A DNA stretch of 32,048 nucleotides from Salinarimonadaceae bacterium (GCA_007693435.1 REDO01000104.1:1-32048), one strand, 5' to 3'; positions 7,164 to 15,542 are shown, counted from the stretch's first letter. The notes: generated by a model from the sequence alone, not told the origin. A program made the numbers and translations.

Positions 7164-7976
7164 ATGACGGCGAAGCGCGCCCGCAGGGTGGCGATCATCG
7201 GATACGGGGCGATCGGAAAGGTTCTCGTCGCCGAAATGATGAAGGACCCGGACGGGCCGCGCCTCGTCGGCGCGCTGGTGCGCTCGAACCGGGGCGAGGT
7301 CCAGGCCGCGCTCGGGCCGGGCGTCCCCGTCGTCACCGACATCGACGCGCTGATCGCGCTCATCCCCGACATCGTCGTCGAATGCGCGGGCCAGCCGGCG
7401 CTCATGGCCCATGCGGGACGCCTCCTCGACACCGGGATCGACGTCATGGCGATCTCGACGGGCGCGCTCGCGGCGCCGGGCGTTCTCGAGGACTGGACGG
7501 CTCGGGCGCGCAGGAACGGCGCGCGGCTCATCGCGCCCGCCGGCGCCATCGCCGGACTGGACGGGCTGGGGGCGCACAAGCGGGCGGGCCTGACCAGCGT
7601 CGTCTATTCCTCGACCAAGCCGCCGCTGGCCTGGCGCGGCACGCCGGCAGAGCAGATCGTCGATCTCGAGGGCTTGCGCGAACCGGCCGTCTTCTTCGAG
7701 GGCTCCGCCCGCGAGGCGGCTTTGGCCTATCCCAAGAACGCCAATCTCGCGGCGACCGTGGCGCTCGCGGGGATGGGGCTCGACGAGACCCGCGTGCGGC
7801 TGGTCGCGGACCCTTCGGCCACGGGCAATACCGGGCGGATCGAGGCGACGAGCGCAGTGGGCACGCTCACCGTCGAGAACGCGGGGCTCGCAGGCGCCAA
7901 CCCCAAGACCTCCGCCTCGACCGCCTACAGCCTCGCCTACGCGCTGGCCAACGAGGCGGCGCATTTCGTCATCTGA
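7164..7976 (+). CDS. Aspartate-dehydrogenase-like oxidoreductase (NadX/DUF108 family)
   Basis: A 270-residue protein with an N-terminal Rossmann fold (VAIIGYGAIGKVL, residues 9-21) and the DUF108-type C-terminal domain (YPKNANLAATVALAGMG, 189-205; NPKTSASTAYSL, 246-257). This is the L-aspartate dehydrogenase/NadX architecture, which interconverts L-aspartate and iminoaspartate/oxaloacetate. GGGAG precedes the ATG. At residues 222-226 it has NTGRI, where to my knowledge characterised family members carry a histidine (N-x-H-x-I) implicated in catalysis; here the position is Gly224. The substrate may therefore differ from aspartate. Relatives of this gene occur beside cupins, SDRs and TRAP transporters in catabolic clusters rather than with NAD synthesis genes, and no nadA/nadC is nearby. 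Confidence 0.82.
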   Translation: MTAKRARRVAIIGYGAIGKVLVAEMMKDPDGPRLVGALVRSNRGEVQAALGPGVPVVTDIDALIALIPDIVVECAGQPALMAHAGRLLDTGIDVMAISTGALAAPGVLEDWTARARRNGARLIAPAGAIAGLDGLGAHKRAGLTSVVYSSTKPPLAWRGTPAEQIVDLEGLREPAVFFEGSAREAALAYPKNANLAATVALAGMGLDETRVRLVADPSATGNTGRIEATSAVGTLTVENAGLAGANPKTSASTAYSLAYALANEAAHFVI

Positions 7977-7994
7977 AAGCGCGCGAACCGCCGC

Positions 7995-8022
7995 TTGACG
8001 CGCCGGCCGCGCCGGATAGCCT
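7995..8022 (+). promoter_or_regulatory. Possible promoter placing a transcript start on the ATG of the amidohydrolase gene
   Basis: TTGACG (7995-8000), a 16-base spacer, then TAGCCT (8017-8022) ends seven bases before the A of the ATG at 8029. No Shine-Dalgarno sequence is visible upstream of that ATG, so transcription starting at the A would give a leaderless mRNA. The -10 match is only partial (TA...T), and GC-rich DNA gives such matches by chance. Confidence 0.3.
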
Positions 8023-8028
8023 CGCGCG

Positions 8029-9264
8029 ATGAGCAACACCGCCGAACGCGCCGCCCGCGTCATGGAGATCTGCGCGCGGCTTTCCGCCTTCACCGACGAG
8101 CCGGGACGCCTGACCCGGCTTTATCTTTCGCCGGCGCACAAGGCGGCGGCGCATGAGACGCGCGCGATCATGACCGGGGCCGGGCTCGACGCCCGGATCG
8201 ACGCCGTCGGCAACGTCGTCGGACGGCTGGGGCCTGAGGGCGCGCCGACGCTCTATCTGGGTTCCCATATCGACACGGTGGTGGATGCGGGCCGCTACGA
8301 CGGAACGCTCGGCGTCGCCTGCGCCATCGTCGCGGCGGGCGAGATCGCGGCCACCGGACGCGCGCTTCCCTTCGCGCTGGAAGTCCTCGCCTTCGGCGAC
8401 GAGGAAAACGTGCGCTTTCCCACGAGCCTCTCGACGAGCAAGGCGGCAGCCGGCGGCTATGACGCCGGATATCCGGATGTCCGCGACGACCACGGCGTGA
8501 CGCTGGCCGAAGCGCTCGCGGCGTTCGGGGGCGACGCGGCGGCGATCCCCGCTCTCGCCCGCGATCCGGCGAAAAGCCTCGGCTATCTCGAAATCCATAT
8601 CGAGCAGGGCCCCGTCCTCGAGGCGCGCGGCGCGCCGCTAGGCGTCGTCACCGCCATCAACGCGGCCTGGCGGGCGAATTGCCGCGTCGTCGGCGAGGCG
8701 GGCCATGCGGGCACGGCCCCGATGGACATGCGCCGCGACGCGCTCGCCGGGGCCGCGCGCATGATCGCCGCCATCGAGGAGATCGGGCGCGCGCATCCGG
8801 ACGCCGTGGCGACCGTCGGGCGGATTTCAGCCGATCCCGGCGCCGTCAACGTCATCGCAGGACAGGTCGCCTTCACCATCGACGCCCGCGCCCCGCGCGA
8901 GGAGACGCTCGCGGCGATGATCGCGGAAATCGAGGCGGCCTGCCCGCGGATCGCGGGCGAACGCGGCCTCGATTTCGAATGCACGCCTTACGTGCGCTCG
9001 CCCGCGACGCCGATGGACGCGCGGTTGCAGGCGGCGCTCGCGGAAGGCGCGCGGCGCGTGGGGACGCAGCCGCTGCTCCTTCCCTCCGGCGCCGGACATG
9101 ACGCAGTGGCGATGAGCCGTCTCTGCCCCGTGGGGATGATCTTCGTGCGCTGCGAGCGCGGGATCAGCCACAACCCGGCGGAGAACGTCCTCCCCGAAGA
9201 TGCGGGGCTTGCCGCCGGGGCGCTCCTCGAGGCGATTTTCGCCCTCGTGGACAGCGCTACATAG
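8029..9264 (+). CDS. M20-family Zn-dependent amidohydrolase (N-carbamoyl-L-amino acid hydrolase / allantoate amidohydrolase type)
   Basis: A 411-residue enzyme of the AllC/HyuC branch of peptidase family M20, which hydrolyses ureido/carbamoyl groups of N-carbamoyl amino acids, allantoate or ureidoglycolate. All expected ligand motifs are visible: GSHID (His80), RYDG (Asp91), GDEE (Glu125/126), HIEQGPVLE (His190), AGHAGT.PM.MRRDA (225-238, lid/dimerisation with His226) and GISHNPAE (His381). No signal peptide, so cytoplasmic. It follows the aspartate-dehydrogenase-like gene by 52 bases. A substrate such as N-carbamoyl-aspartate would link the two enzymes, but this is only inference. No clear ribosome-binding site; see the possible leaderless promoter. 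Confidence 0.9.
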   Translation: MSNTAERAARVMEICARLSAFTDEPGRLTRLYLSPAHKAAAHETRAIMTGAGLDARIDAVGNVVGRLGPEGAPTLYLGSHIDTVVDAGRYDGTLGVACAIVAAGEIAATGRALPFALEVLAFGDEENVRFPTSLSTSKAAAGGYDAGYPDVRDDHGVTLAEALAAFGGDAAAIPALARDPAKSLGYLEIHIEQGPVLEARGAPLGVVTAINAAWRANCRVVGEAGHAGTAPMDMRRDALAGAARMIAAIEEIGRAHPDAVATVGRISADPGAVNVIAGQVAFTIDARAPREETLAAMIAEIEAACPRIAGERGLDFECTPYVRSPATPMDARLQAALAEGARRVGTQPLLLPSGAGHDAVAMSRLCPVGMIFVRCERGISHNPAENVLPEDAGLAAGALLEAIFALVDSAT

Positions 9265-9349
9265 CCATTCCGGATGGGAAGCCTGCGCATGGCGCGGCCG
9301 CCGGGCCTCTGCTAAGCAAATCGCCCCGCATCCGCAGAGGATCGACGCG

Positions 9350-10966
9350 ATGCTGCCCGATATCCGCGATTACGACGCGCTCTGCGCGCAGTTCCGCTGG
9401 AACGTGCCGGAGCGCTACAATATCGGCGTCGACGTCTGCGACCGTTGGGCGGCGGCGGAGCCGGAGCGCCCTGCGGTAATGGACGTGGGCGCCGACGGCG
9501 CGATTCGCGTCCTGACCTACGGCCGAATGCGCGACGCCTCGAACCGCCTCGCCAACGCCCTGCGCAGACGCGGCGTCGTCCCCGGAGACCGTGTGGCGAT
9601 CCTCCTGCCGCAGGGCGAGACCGTGCCGATCGTCCATGTGGCGATCTACAAGCTCGGCGCGATCGCGCTGCCGCTCGCCGACGTGTTCGGCGTCGACGCA
9701 ATCGCTTACAGGCTCGCGGATTCGGGCGCGAAGGCGCTGATCACGAACGCCGCCGGCGTGTCGCGCATCGCCGATTCGGAGGAGGATTTCGAGAATCCCG
9801 AAATCCTGATCTCGATCGGCGGGCCGCAGGGCGGCGCCGAGGGCCTGACCGAGATCTGCAGGAGCGAGAGCGCGGATTTCTCCGCCGTGGACACGCTCGC
9901 CGACGATCCGGCGATGATGATCTACACGTCGGGCACGACCGGCATGCCCAAGGGCGCGCTCCACGCCCATCGCGTGCTCCTCGGCCATCTGCCCGGCGTT
10001 CAGTTCCCGCACGAATTCATGCCGCAGGCGGGCGACAGGCTCTGGACGCCGGCCGACTGGGCCTGGGCGGGCGGGCTCCTCAACATTCTCCTGCCGGGCC
10101 TGCATTTCGGGGTTCCGGTGGTGGCGCGGCGGTTCGAAAAGTTCGATCCCGAGGCCGCCTTCCGGCTGATGGCCGACATGCAGGTGCGCAACACCTTCGT
10201 CCCGCCCACGGCGCTGCGGATGCTGCGCGGCGTCGAGAACCCGCGCGGGCGCTTCGACCTCGCGCTTCGCACCCTCGCCTCGGGGGGCGAATCGCTCGGC
10301 GCCGAGACCTTCGCCTGGGGGCGCGAGGCGCTGGGGCTTTCGATCAACGAGTTCTACGGCCAGACCGAATGCAACCTCGTCCTCGGCTCCTGCGCGGCGA
10401 TCGGCGTCACGCGGCCCGGATCGATCGGCAAGACGACGCCCGGGCATCGCGTAGCCGTCATCCGCGAGGACGGCGCGATCTGCGAGCCGGATGAGCTGGG
10501 CCAGATCGCCGTGGCGCGTCCGAACCCGGTGATGTTCCTCTCCTACTGGAACCGGCCCGAGGCGACGGAGGCGAAATTCGTCGGAGACTGGATGACGACG
10601 GGCGACCAGGGCGTCGTCGATGCGGACGGCTATTTCCGCTTCGTCGGGCGCGACGACGACGTCATCACCTCGTCGGGCTACCGGATCGGGCCGACGGAGA
10701 TCGAAGATTGCCTGATCCGCCACCCCTCCGTCGCGCTCGCCGCCGTGGTCGGCAAGCCGGACGCCGTGCGCACCGAAATCGTCAAGGCCTTCATCGTGCC
10801 GCGAACGGGCGTCACCCCCACGCCGGAGCTCGCCGCCGACATCCAGCAATTCGTCCGCACGCGCCTTTCCGCGCACGAATATCCGCGCGAGATCGCCTTT
10901 CGCGAATCCCTGCCGCTGACGACGACCGGCAAGGTGATCCGCAGGCTCCTGCGCGACGAGAACTGA
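9350..10966 (+). CDS. AMP-binding acyl-CoA synthetase (acetyl/medium-chain type)
   Basis: A 538-residue ANL-superfamily ligase that adenylates a carboxylic acid with ATP and transfers it to CoA. The P-loop YTSGTTGMPKG is at 192-202, YGQTE at 336-340, TTGD at 416-419, the hinge region around GRDDDVITSSGYRIGP (433-448) and the catalytic C-terminal lysine Lys528 in TTTGKVIRR. The start at 9350 (MLPDIRDYDALCAQF) fits the family N-terminus, with AGAGG upstream; the open frame reaches back into the previous gene but is a shadow there. It ends eight bases from the stop of the convergent acyltransferase gene. As the last rightward gene it may activate the acid product of the pathway. The chain-length preference is not readable. 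Confidence 0.92.
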   Translation: MLPDIRDYDALCAQFRWNVPERYNIGVDVCDRWAAAEPERPAVMDVGADGAIRVLTYGRMRDASNRLANALRRRGVVPGDRVAILLPQGETVPIVHVAIYKLGAIALPLADVFGVDAIAYRLADSGAKALITNAAGVSRIADSEEDFENPEILISIGGPQGGAEGLTEICRSESADFSAVDTLADDPAMMIYTSGTTGMPKGALHAHRVLLGHLPGVQFPHEFMPQAGDRLWTPADWAWAGGLLNILLPGLHFGVPVVARRFEKFDPEAAFRLMADMQVRNTFVPPTALRMLRGVENPRGRFDLALRTLASGGESLGAETFAWGREALGLSINEFYGQTECNLVLGSCAAIGVTRPGSIGKTTPGHRVAVIREDGAICEPDELGQIAVARPNPVMFLSYWNRPEATEAKFVGDWMTTGDQGVVDADGYFRFVGRDDDVITSSGYRIGPTEIEDCLIRHPSVALAAVVGKPDAVRTEIVKAFIVPRTGVTPTPELAADIQQFVRTRLSAHEYPREIAFRESLPLTTTGKVIRRLLRDEN

Positions 10967-10973
10967 GCATCGT

Positions 10974-12062
10974 TCACGCCGCCCGCAATTCTCCGAAGGC
11001 GGCGCGGCGCAGGCGCTCTCCCAGCCGACGCGCGAGACCGGCCGGCCCGTGCGACGCGCGACCCTCGACGCGCAGCGAAACCCGCCCCGAAGCGTCCGGA
11101 CCGATCCCGACGAGCGCGCCGCCGCGGCCGCGCTCGAAGGCGCGGGCGATACGATTCGCAAGCAGCGCCTTGGCGGCCTCGCCGCCACGCTCGGGATCGC
11201 ACGAAACCCGCCACAGGACAGGGCGCTGCGCGTCGGTCAGGACGATCCCCACGGCGAGGGCGCCGGCGGCGTCGCGCAGGCAGAAGACGCGGCAACGCTC
11301 CGCCCGGCCGAGCTGGCGCGTGACGGCGCGCACGAAATTGGCGGCGCCGGCCTGCTGGATCAGCGCGGTCCGGCCCGCCCGCGCCGCCTCGCGAGCCTCC
11401 AGCAGAAGATAGTTCTCGACGGCGGCGCGCAGCGCGGCGGGTTCGCCGGCGCGCTCGAAAACCGCTCCCGTCGGATTGGCGCCCGCCCCGGCGGGCGTCG
11501 CGGCGACCGGGCGCGCCGGCGCCGCCGCGATCAGGCGTGCCGCCGCCGCCCGCCGCGCGCAGACCCGCTCCAGGACGCCGCGGAAGGGGGAATCGGCGTC
11601 GAGGTCTTCGAAGGCGGGTTCGGCCCCACGATCCGCAAACCATGCGAGCGCGGCGGCCACGACGTCCTCGGCCTGCTCACGCACGACGAACGGCGCGCCG
11701 GCGGAGGCCATGTCGATACGGGGAACGCGCAGGACCCGCCGGGAGAAGACCCACCCGCCCGGCAGGATCGGCGCGAGGGCGCATAGATCCTCGCCCTTCC
11801 ACAGCGCGAGGATCGCGAGGTCGCGCAGGGCGGGGTCATGACGCGCGGCGGCCGCGAGAAACTCGGGATGGAGACATGGGTCCGGCGCGAGCGCGCGCCC
11901 CTCGGCCAGACGATAGGCCTCCGCAAGCTGGGTCGCCGCCCGCGCGGGAAGGAGCGTGGCGCGAAAGCCGCCGACCGGGGTCGCGCGCGCCCGCATCGCC
12001 GCCAGGGCGACCTCAGTCCCGGAAAGACCCCTTTCGTTCCCTTCGGAAGACCTCGCCCACAT
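10974..12062 (-). CDS. GNAT-fold acyltransferase, CelD/BcsL-like
   Basis: A 362-residue, very Ala/Arg-rich protein. Residues about 215-330 match the acetyltransferase-6 (CelD/FemAB-like) pattern: an FxRAV..QL helix, then a strand CRVFCLRDAAGALAVGIVLTD, then a helix containing EAAKALLANRIARAF. Family members transfer acyl or aminoacyl groups, often to polysaccharides or cell-envelope precursors, but the acceptor here is unknown. GGGGAG is correctly spaced before the ATG at 12062; an in-frame ATG at residue 23 is an alternative. No signal peptide or membrane helix is seen. It is monocistronic by context, with a convergent synthetase gene on one side and the 170-base gap before cobW on the other. 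Confidence 0.65.
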   Translation of the reverse strand: MWARSSEGNERGLSGTEVALAAMRARATPVGGFRATLLPARAATQLAEAYRLAEGRALAPDPCLHPEFLAAAARHDPALRDLAILALWKGEDLCALAPILPGGWVFSRRVLRVPRIDMASAGAPFVVREQAEDVVAAALAWFADRGAEPAFEDLDADSPFRGVLERVCARRAAAARLIAAAPARPVAATPAGAGANPTGAVFERAGEPAALRAAVENYLLLEAREAARAGRTALIQQAGAANFVRAVTRQLGRAERCRVFCLRDAAGALAVGIVLTDAQRPVLWRVSCDPERGGEAAKALLANRIARAFERGRGGALVGIGPDASGRVSLRVEGRASHGPAGLARRLGERLRRAAFGELRAA

Positions 12063-12232
12063 CGTCGAACTCCCCTTCTGTCTCGTTCCGGCACGATTCG
12101 CGCCGAATCTCGAAAGACTGGGATTTACGATTCAATAACCATTCCACCGAGCGGGCCGGGCGCCATAAAGGGTCTGTCAGGGTTAACGGGACGTCTGCCG
12201 TAACGTCAGCGGCGCAAATCGCGCGTCGACGA
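12063..12232. promoter_or_regulatory. Gap upstream of the acyltransferase gene, downstream of the CobW-like gene
   Basis: This 170-base gap should carry the leftward promoter of the acyltransferase gene and the end of the cobW-like transcript. It contains an AT-richer patch (12120-12150) and an imperfect inverted repeat with arms GTTA(A)CGG (12182-12189) and CCGTAAC (12198-12204). GTTAAC is also a fragment of CtrA-type sites but the second half is not at the right spacing. No U-tract terminator is visible. Confidence 0.3.
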
Positions 12233-13417
12233 TCAGTATGTACGGGCGATCGCCAGGGGATTCGCGGTCAGCGCCGCCGCGTCAGGGCCGTCGATCGTCG
12301 CCTCGCCGAGGAACGCGTTCCAGAGTTTCTCGACGTAATCGCGCGCGAGATCCTTGACGATGAAGACCATCCGCGTGCGCCGGTCGGCGTCGGGCCAGGC
12401 GTCGAGCACGAGCGGCACATGCACGACGTGCTGCACCCCGTGCAGGATCACAGGCCGGCTCTCGTCCTCGGCCATCCGCACGATTCCCTTGACGCGCAGG
12501 AGCTTCGCGCCATGCGCCGAGCGCAGGAGATCGAGGAACAGATCGAGCCGCGCCTGCGGAACAGGTTTGTCGCTCGTCAGGCAGAATGCGCGGATCGAGG
12601 CGTCGTGCCGGTTCACGTCGTGGCGATGCGCATGGGCGTGGCCATGATCGTGACCGTGACCGTGACCGTGATCGTGATCGTGGCCATGCCCATGATCGTG
12701 TCCATGCTGATGCGCGTGGGCGCGCTCCTCGGCCTCGGCGACCGCTTCGGCGGAGAGCCATGAGGCCACGTCGGCGATTTTTCCGTCGGGGGAGAACAGC
12801 CCCGGCGCGACGACGTCGGCCGCGTCGAAGCCTTGCGAGAGATCGACGATCCGCGCGCCCGGATTGAGCCCGCGCAGCCGCGCGCGAAGCGCCTCGGCCG
12901 CCTCCGGCGCGGCGAGATCGGTTTTCGAGAGCAGCAGACGGTCAGCCATGGCGGCCTGCTTTCGCGCCTCCTCGTGGGCGTCGAGCGTGGCCTGCCCGTT
13001 GACCGCGTCGACGAGCGTCACGACGCCCTGCAGGGCGAACCGCATCGCGAGATAGGGATGGTAGAGAACCGCGTGCAGGATCGGCGCGGGATCGGCGAGG
13101 CCCGTGGTCTCGATCACGACCCGCCGGAAGGGAGTGATCCGCTCGTTGTCGCGCTTGCGCAGCAGATCCTCGAGCGTGGCGATGAGGTCGCCGCGCACCG
13201 AGCAGCAGAGGCAGCCGGCCGAAAGCAGGATCATGCCCTCGTCGACTGTCTCGACGAGCAGATGGTCGAGGCCGATCTCGCCGAACTCGTTCACGATCAC
13301 GACCGTGTCGGCCATGCCGGGGTCGCGCAGGAGCCGGTTGAGCAATGTTGTCTTTCCCGCGCCGAGAAAGCCGGTGACGACTGTGAGCGGGATCGGTTGC
13401 GGGCGTTGCGAGGCCAT
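12233..13417 (-). CDS. CobW/COG0523-family GTPase metallochaperone with His-rich loop
   Basis: A 394-residue G3E GTPase. Walker A GFLGAGKT (16-23), the metal-binding G-C-L-C-C motif (Cys69, Cys71, Cys72), the ETTGLADP switch (103-110), and SKTD at 164-167 in place of NKxD for guanine recognition. Residues 234-271 form a loop with 18 histidines alternating with Gly/Asp/Ala, and residues about 275-394 form the CobW C-terminal domain. Such proteins insert or deliver Zn2+ or Co2+ to client enzymes. The His-loop is usual in zinc-handling (ZigA/YjiA-like) members. I saw no Zur-type palindrome upstream and no cobalamin genes nearby, so the metal is undecided. It starts 111 bases after tadC and is probably a separate unit. 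Confidence 0.9.
   Translation of the reverse strand: MASQRPQPIPLTVVTGFLGAGKTTLLNRLLRDPGMADTVVIVNEFGEIGLDHLLVETVDEGMILLSAGCLCCSVRGDLIATLEDLLRKRDNERITPFRRVVIETTGLADPAPILHAVLYHPYLAMRFALQGVVTLVDAVNGQATLDAHEEARKQAAMADRLLLSKTDLAAPEAAEALRARLRGLNPGARIVDLSQGFDAADVVAPGLFSPDGKIADVASWLSAEAVAEAEERAHAHQHGHDHGHGHDHDHGHGHGHDHGHAHAHRHDVNRHDASIRAFCLTSDKPVPQARLDLFLDLLRSAHGAKLLRVKGIVRMAEDESRPVILHGVQHVVHVPLVLDAWPDADRRTRMVFIVKDLARDYVEKLWNAFLGEATIDGPDAAALTANPLAIARTY
12605..12718 (-). repeat. Low-complexity repeat coding the His-rich loop
   Basis: On the plus strand this appears as near-tandem hexamers of the GTGACC/GTGATC/ATGGCC type, the complement of alternating His and Gly/Asp/Ala codons. It lies in frame inside the CobW-like gene (residues 234-271). 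Replication slippage in steps of six bases would change loop length without a frameshift, so its length probably varies among strains. Confidence 0.7.
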
Positions 13418-13528
13418 GGGACGGTCCGGTGAGGGCGGCGCCGGGGCCGCTTGATCAATCGCGTCCTGCAGAGATCGCGCGTCAGACGGCTCGCTGCAAG
13501 AGCGGATGCGGTCGTGCAGGCGCTTTTG

Positions 13529-14500
13529 TCACTGCCATTCGAAGATCTGGATCATCGCTGGCGTCATGATGACCGCGAACAGCACCGGCAGGAAGAAGAG
13601 AATCATCGGCACGGTGAGCTTGGGCGGCAGGCCCGCAGCCTTTTTCTCCGCCTCGTTCATGCGCATGTCGCGGCTTTCCTGCGAGAGGACGCGCAAAGCC
13701 TGTCCAATCGGCGTGCCGTAACGTTCGGCCTGGATCAGCGCCGTCGCCACCGACTTGACGGTGTCGAGCCCGACGCGGTTCGCAAGGTTCTCATAGGCGA
13801 GCTTCCTGTCGGGTAGATAGGACAGTTCCGCCGTGGTCAACGCCATCTCCTCAGCGAGTTCGAAGGCGGAAGGCCCCATTTCCGTGCTCACCTTCCTGAA
13901 GCCCTGCTCGATCGAAGAGCCCGATTCGGCGCAGATCAGAAGGAGGTCGAGCGCATCGGGCCAGGCCCGCTTGATCGCGGTGCGGCGTTTGTCGATGGCG
14001 TTCTTCAGATAGATCTCCGGCGCTTTCACCCCGAGATAGGTGGCGAAAATCACGATCGCCACGCGTATGATGAAGGACAGGTCGAAATCATCGACGACGA
14101 AAAGATAGAAGGTCGCGACGATCGTGAACCCGACCGGCACGAAGAACCGCGAGACGAGAAATCCGTACTCCGCCTTCTGGCCGCGAAAGCCGGCCTGGAT
14201 CAGCTTGTTCTTCGCGTCCTCGGTGCCCAGCCAGTCGCGCAGCTTGAACTGCTCGACGAAACGCCTGACCTTCTCGGCCGGTTTCTGACGCAGCGATCCG
14301 CGACCTTGACCTTCGGCGACGAGGCGTTCGCGCTCGCGCTGGCGGATGCGCTCGCGCTCGACGGCGACGGCCTTCAATCGTTTGTCGAGATTGTCGCCGG
14401 CCAGAAGCGGCATGGCGATCGTGAAGACCGTCGCGGCCGCGGCGACGGCGGCGAGCAGCATCGCGATGGTCTGCGGATCGGACAGGGCTTGCATGATCAT
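13529..14500 (-). CDS. tadC: Tad pilus inner-membrane assembly protein TadC
   Basis: A 323-residue type II secretion F-domain (GspF-like) membrane protein. One helix lies near the N-terminus (about 10-32), two near 115-160 and one at about 293-315. The F domain with its DALDLLLICAESGSSIEQGF signature covers about 180-300. With TadB it forms the inner-membrane platform of the Flp pilus machine, on which the CpaF ATPase acts. The ATG at 14500 has GGAGG eight bases upstream. It is the last gene of the visible cpaB-tadC operon. The alphaproteobacterial TadC partners tadD or tadE/F, sometimes found after it, are absent; a CobW-like gene follows instead. Confidence 0.95.
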   Translation of the reverse strand: MIMQALSDPQTIAMLLAAVAAAATVFTIAMPLLAGDNLDKRLKAVAVERERIRQRERERLVAEGQGRGSLRQKPAEKVRRFVEQFKLRDWLGTEDAKNKLIQAGFRGQKAEYGFLVSRFFVPVGFTIVATFYLFVVDDFDLSFIIRVAIVIFATYLGVKAPEIYLKNAIDKRRTAIKRAWPDALDLLLICAESGSSIEQGFRKVSTEMGPSAFELAEEMALTTAELSYLPDRKLAYENLANRVGLDTVKSVATALIQAERYGTPIGQALRVLSQESRDMRMNEAEKKAAGLPPKLTVPMILFFLPVLFAVIMTPAMIQIFEWQ

Positions 14501-14536
14501 CGTCTGCGCCTCCGCGAGGGCTCGAATTCATATGGC

Positions 14537-15514
14537 TCAGATGTCGAAATTGATCATCTTCTTCATGACAAGGACGCCGATCATCATCCAGACGGCCGAG
14601 GCTGCGAGGACGAGCTTGCCGGTGAAGGTCAGCCAGAGGAGCTCGATGTAATTGGGGCTAGAGACGTAGGTCATGAACGCCACGATGAAGGGCAGCGAAG
14701 CGATGATCGCGGCCGAGGCTTTCGCCTCCATGCTCATCGCCTGGATCTTGCCCTTCATCTTCTTTCGCTCGCGCAGGACGCGCGACAGGTTCGAGAGCGC
14801 CTCGGAGAGGTTGCCGCCCGATTTGGTCTGAATGGTGATGACGGTGGCGAGGAACGAGGCTTCCGGCACCGGCACGCGCTTGGCGAGCTTCTCAAGCGCC
14901 TCGGACAGGGTCACGCCCATCGCTTGGGACTCGCTGACCATCCGGAATTCCGTGCGCAGCGGCTCCTGCGCCGACGAGGCGATTTCGCGAAAGCAGTCGC
15001 CGAGCGGAAGGCCGGCGCGAATGCCGCGCACGATCACGTCCATGGCGTTGGGCAGCTCGGTGATGAAACGTTCGATCCGTCGCCGGATCAGGTAGTTCAC
15101 GAACCAGCTGGGAACCCCGAGCGCGCCGGTGAAGAGGACGAGCGCCGCGACGATGGCGTTCGTCGTCGTCACGAAGACGACCAAGCCCGCCGCCAGCCCG
15201 AACAGGGCGCTGAAGATAAAGAAACGCGAGCGCGTCCAGCCCAGTCCGGCCTGGGACAGGCGGTCCTCGAGGCTCGCCTTGCTGGAGTTGCGGCGCTCCT
15301 CGATCTCCTTCAGTGTCTGCGCCACCTGATCGCGGCGGCCGGAGGCGTCGCGCACCGCGCGTTCGATGCGCTGGGACGGCGCGCGGGCCGCGACCGCCGC
15401 CTGGCGCTTTTCCGCCCGCCTCTCGCCGGAAAGCGAGGGATACAGGAAGACGTAAGCAAGCCCCCCGGCCGCGACCGAGGCGAGTACGACGAAGGCGATC
15501 GTGCTCAGATCCAT
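14537..15514 (-). CDS. tadB: Tad pilus inner-membrane assembly protein TadB
   Basis: A 325-residue GspF-like platform protein. Predicted helices: about 4-24, two at 96-140, and two at 266-315. The F-domain segment ELPNAMDVIVRGIRAGLPLGDCFREIA is typical of TadB. The start at 15514 (MDLSTIAFV) was chosen because GGGAG precedes it at the right distance and it matches the usual TadB N-terminus; the frame is open for 21 more codons upstream but runs into cpaF. It lies 28 bases after cpaF and 36 bases before tadC, so all three are surely co-transcribed. Confidence 0.95.
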   Translation of the reverse strand: MDLSTIAFVVLASVAAGGLAYVFLYPSLSGERRAEKRQAAVAARAPSQRIERAVRDASGRRDQVAQTLKEIEERRNSSKASLEDRLSQAGLGWTRSRFFIFSALFGLAAGLVVFVTTTNAIVAALVLFTGALGVPSWFVNYLIRRRIERFITELPNAMDVIVRGIRAGLPLGDCFREIASSAQEPLRTEFRMVSESQAMGVTLSEALEKLAKRVPVPEASFLATVITIQTKSGGNLSEALSNLSRVLRERKKMKGKIQAMSMEAKASAAIIASLPFIVAFMTYVSSPNYIELLWLTFTGKLVLAASAVWMMIGVLVMKKMINFDI

Positions 15515-15542
15515 TGCATGCTCCCGGCGACCATCCGCGACC

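Noticed and set aside
12605-12718. Short regularly spaced repeats that resemble a small repeat array
   Set aside because: They are in-frame His codons of the CobW-like protein, with six-base period and no spacers, so not CRISPR.
12586-12763. Plus-strand frame with a hydrophobic Val-Thr-Val-Ile run that might be taken for a membrane peptide
   Set aside because: It is the complement of the His-rich repeat and has no ribosome-binding site or homologous context.
13418-13528. Possible Zur box or zinc riboswitch upstream of the CobW-like gene
   Set aside because: No AT-rich palindrome of the Zur type is visible in this GC-rich 111-base gap.
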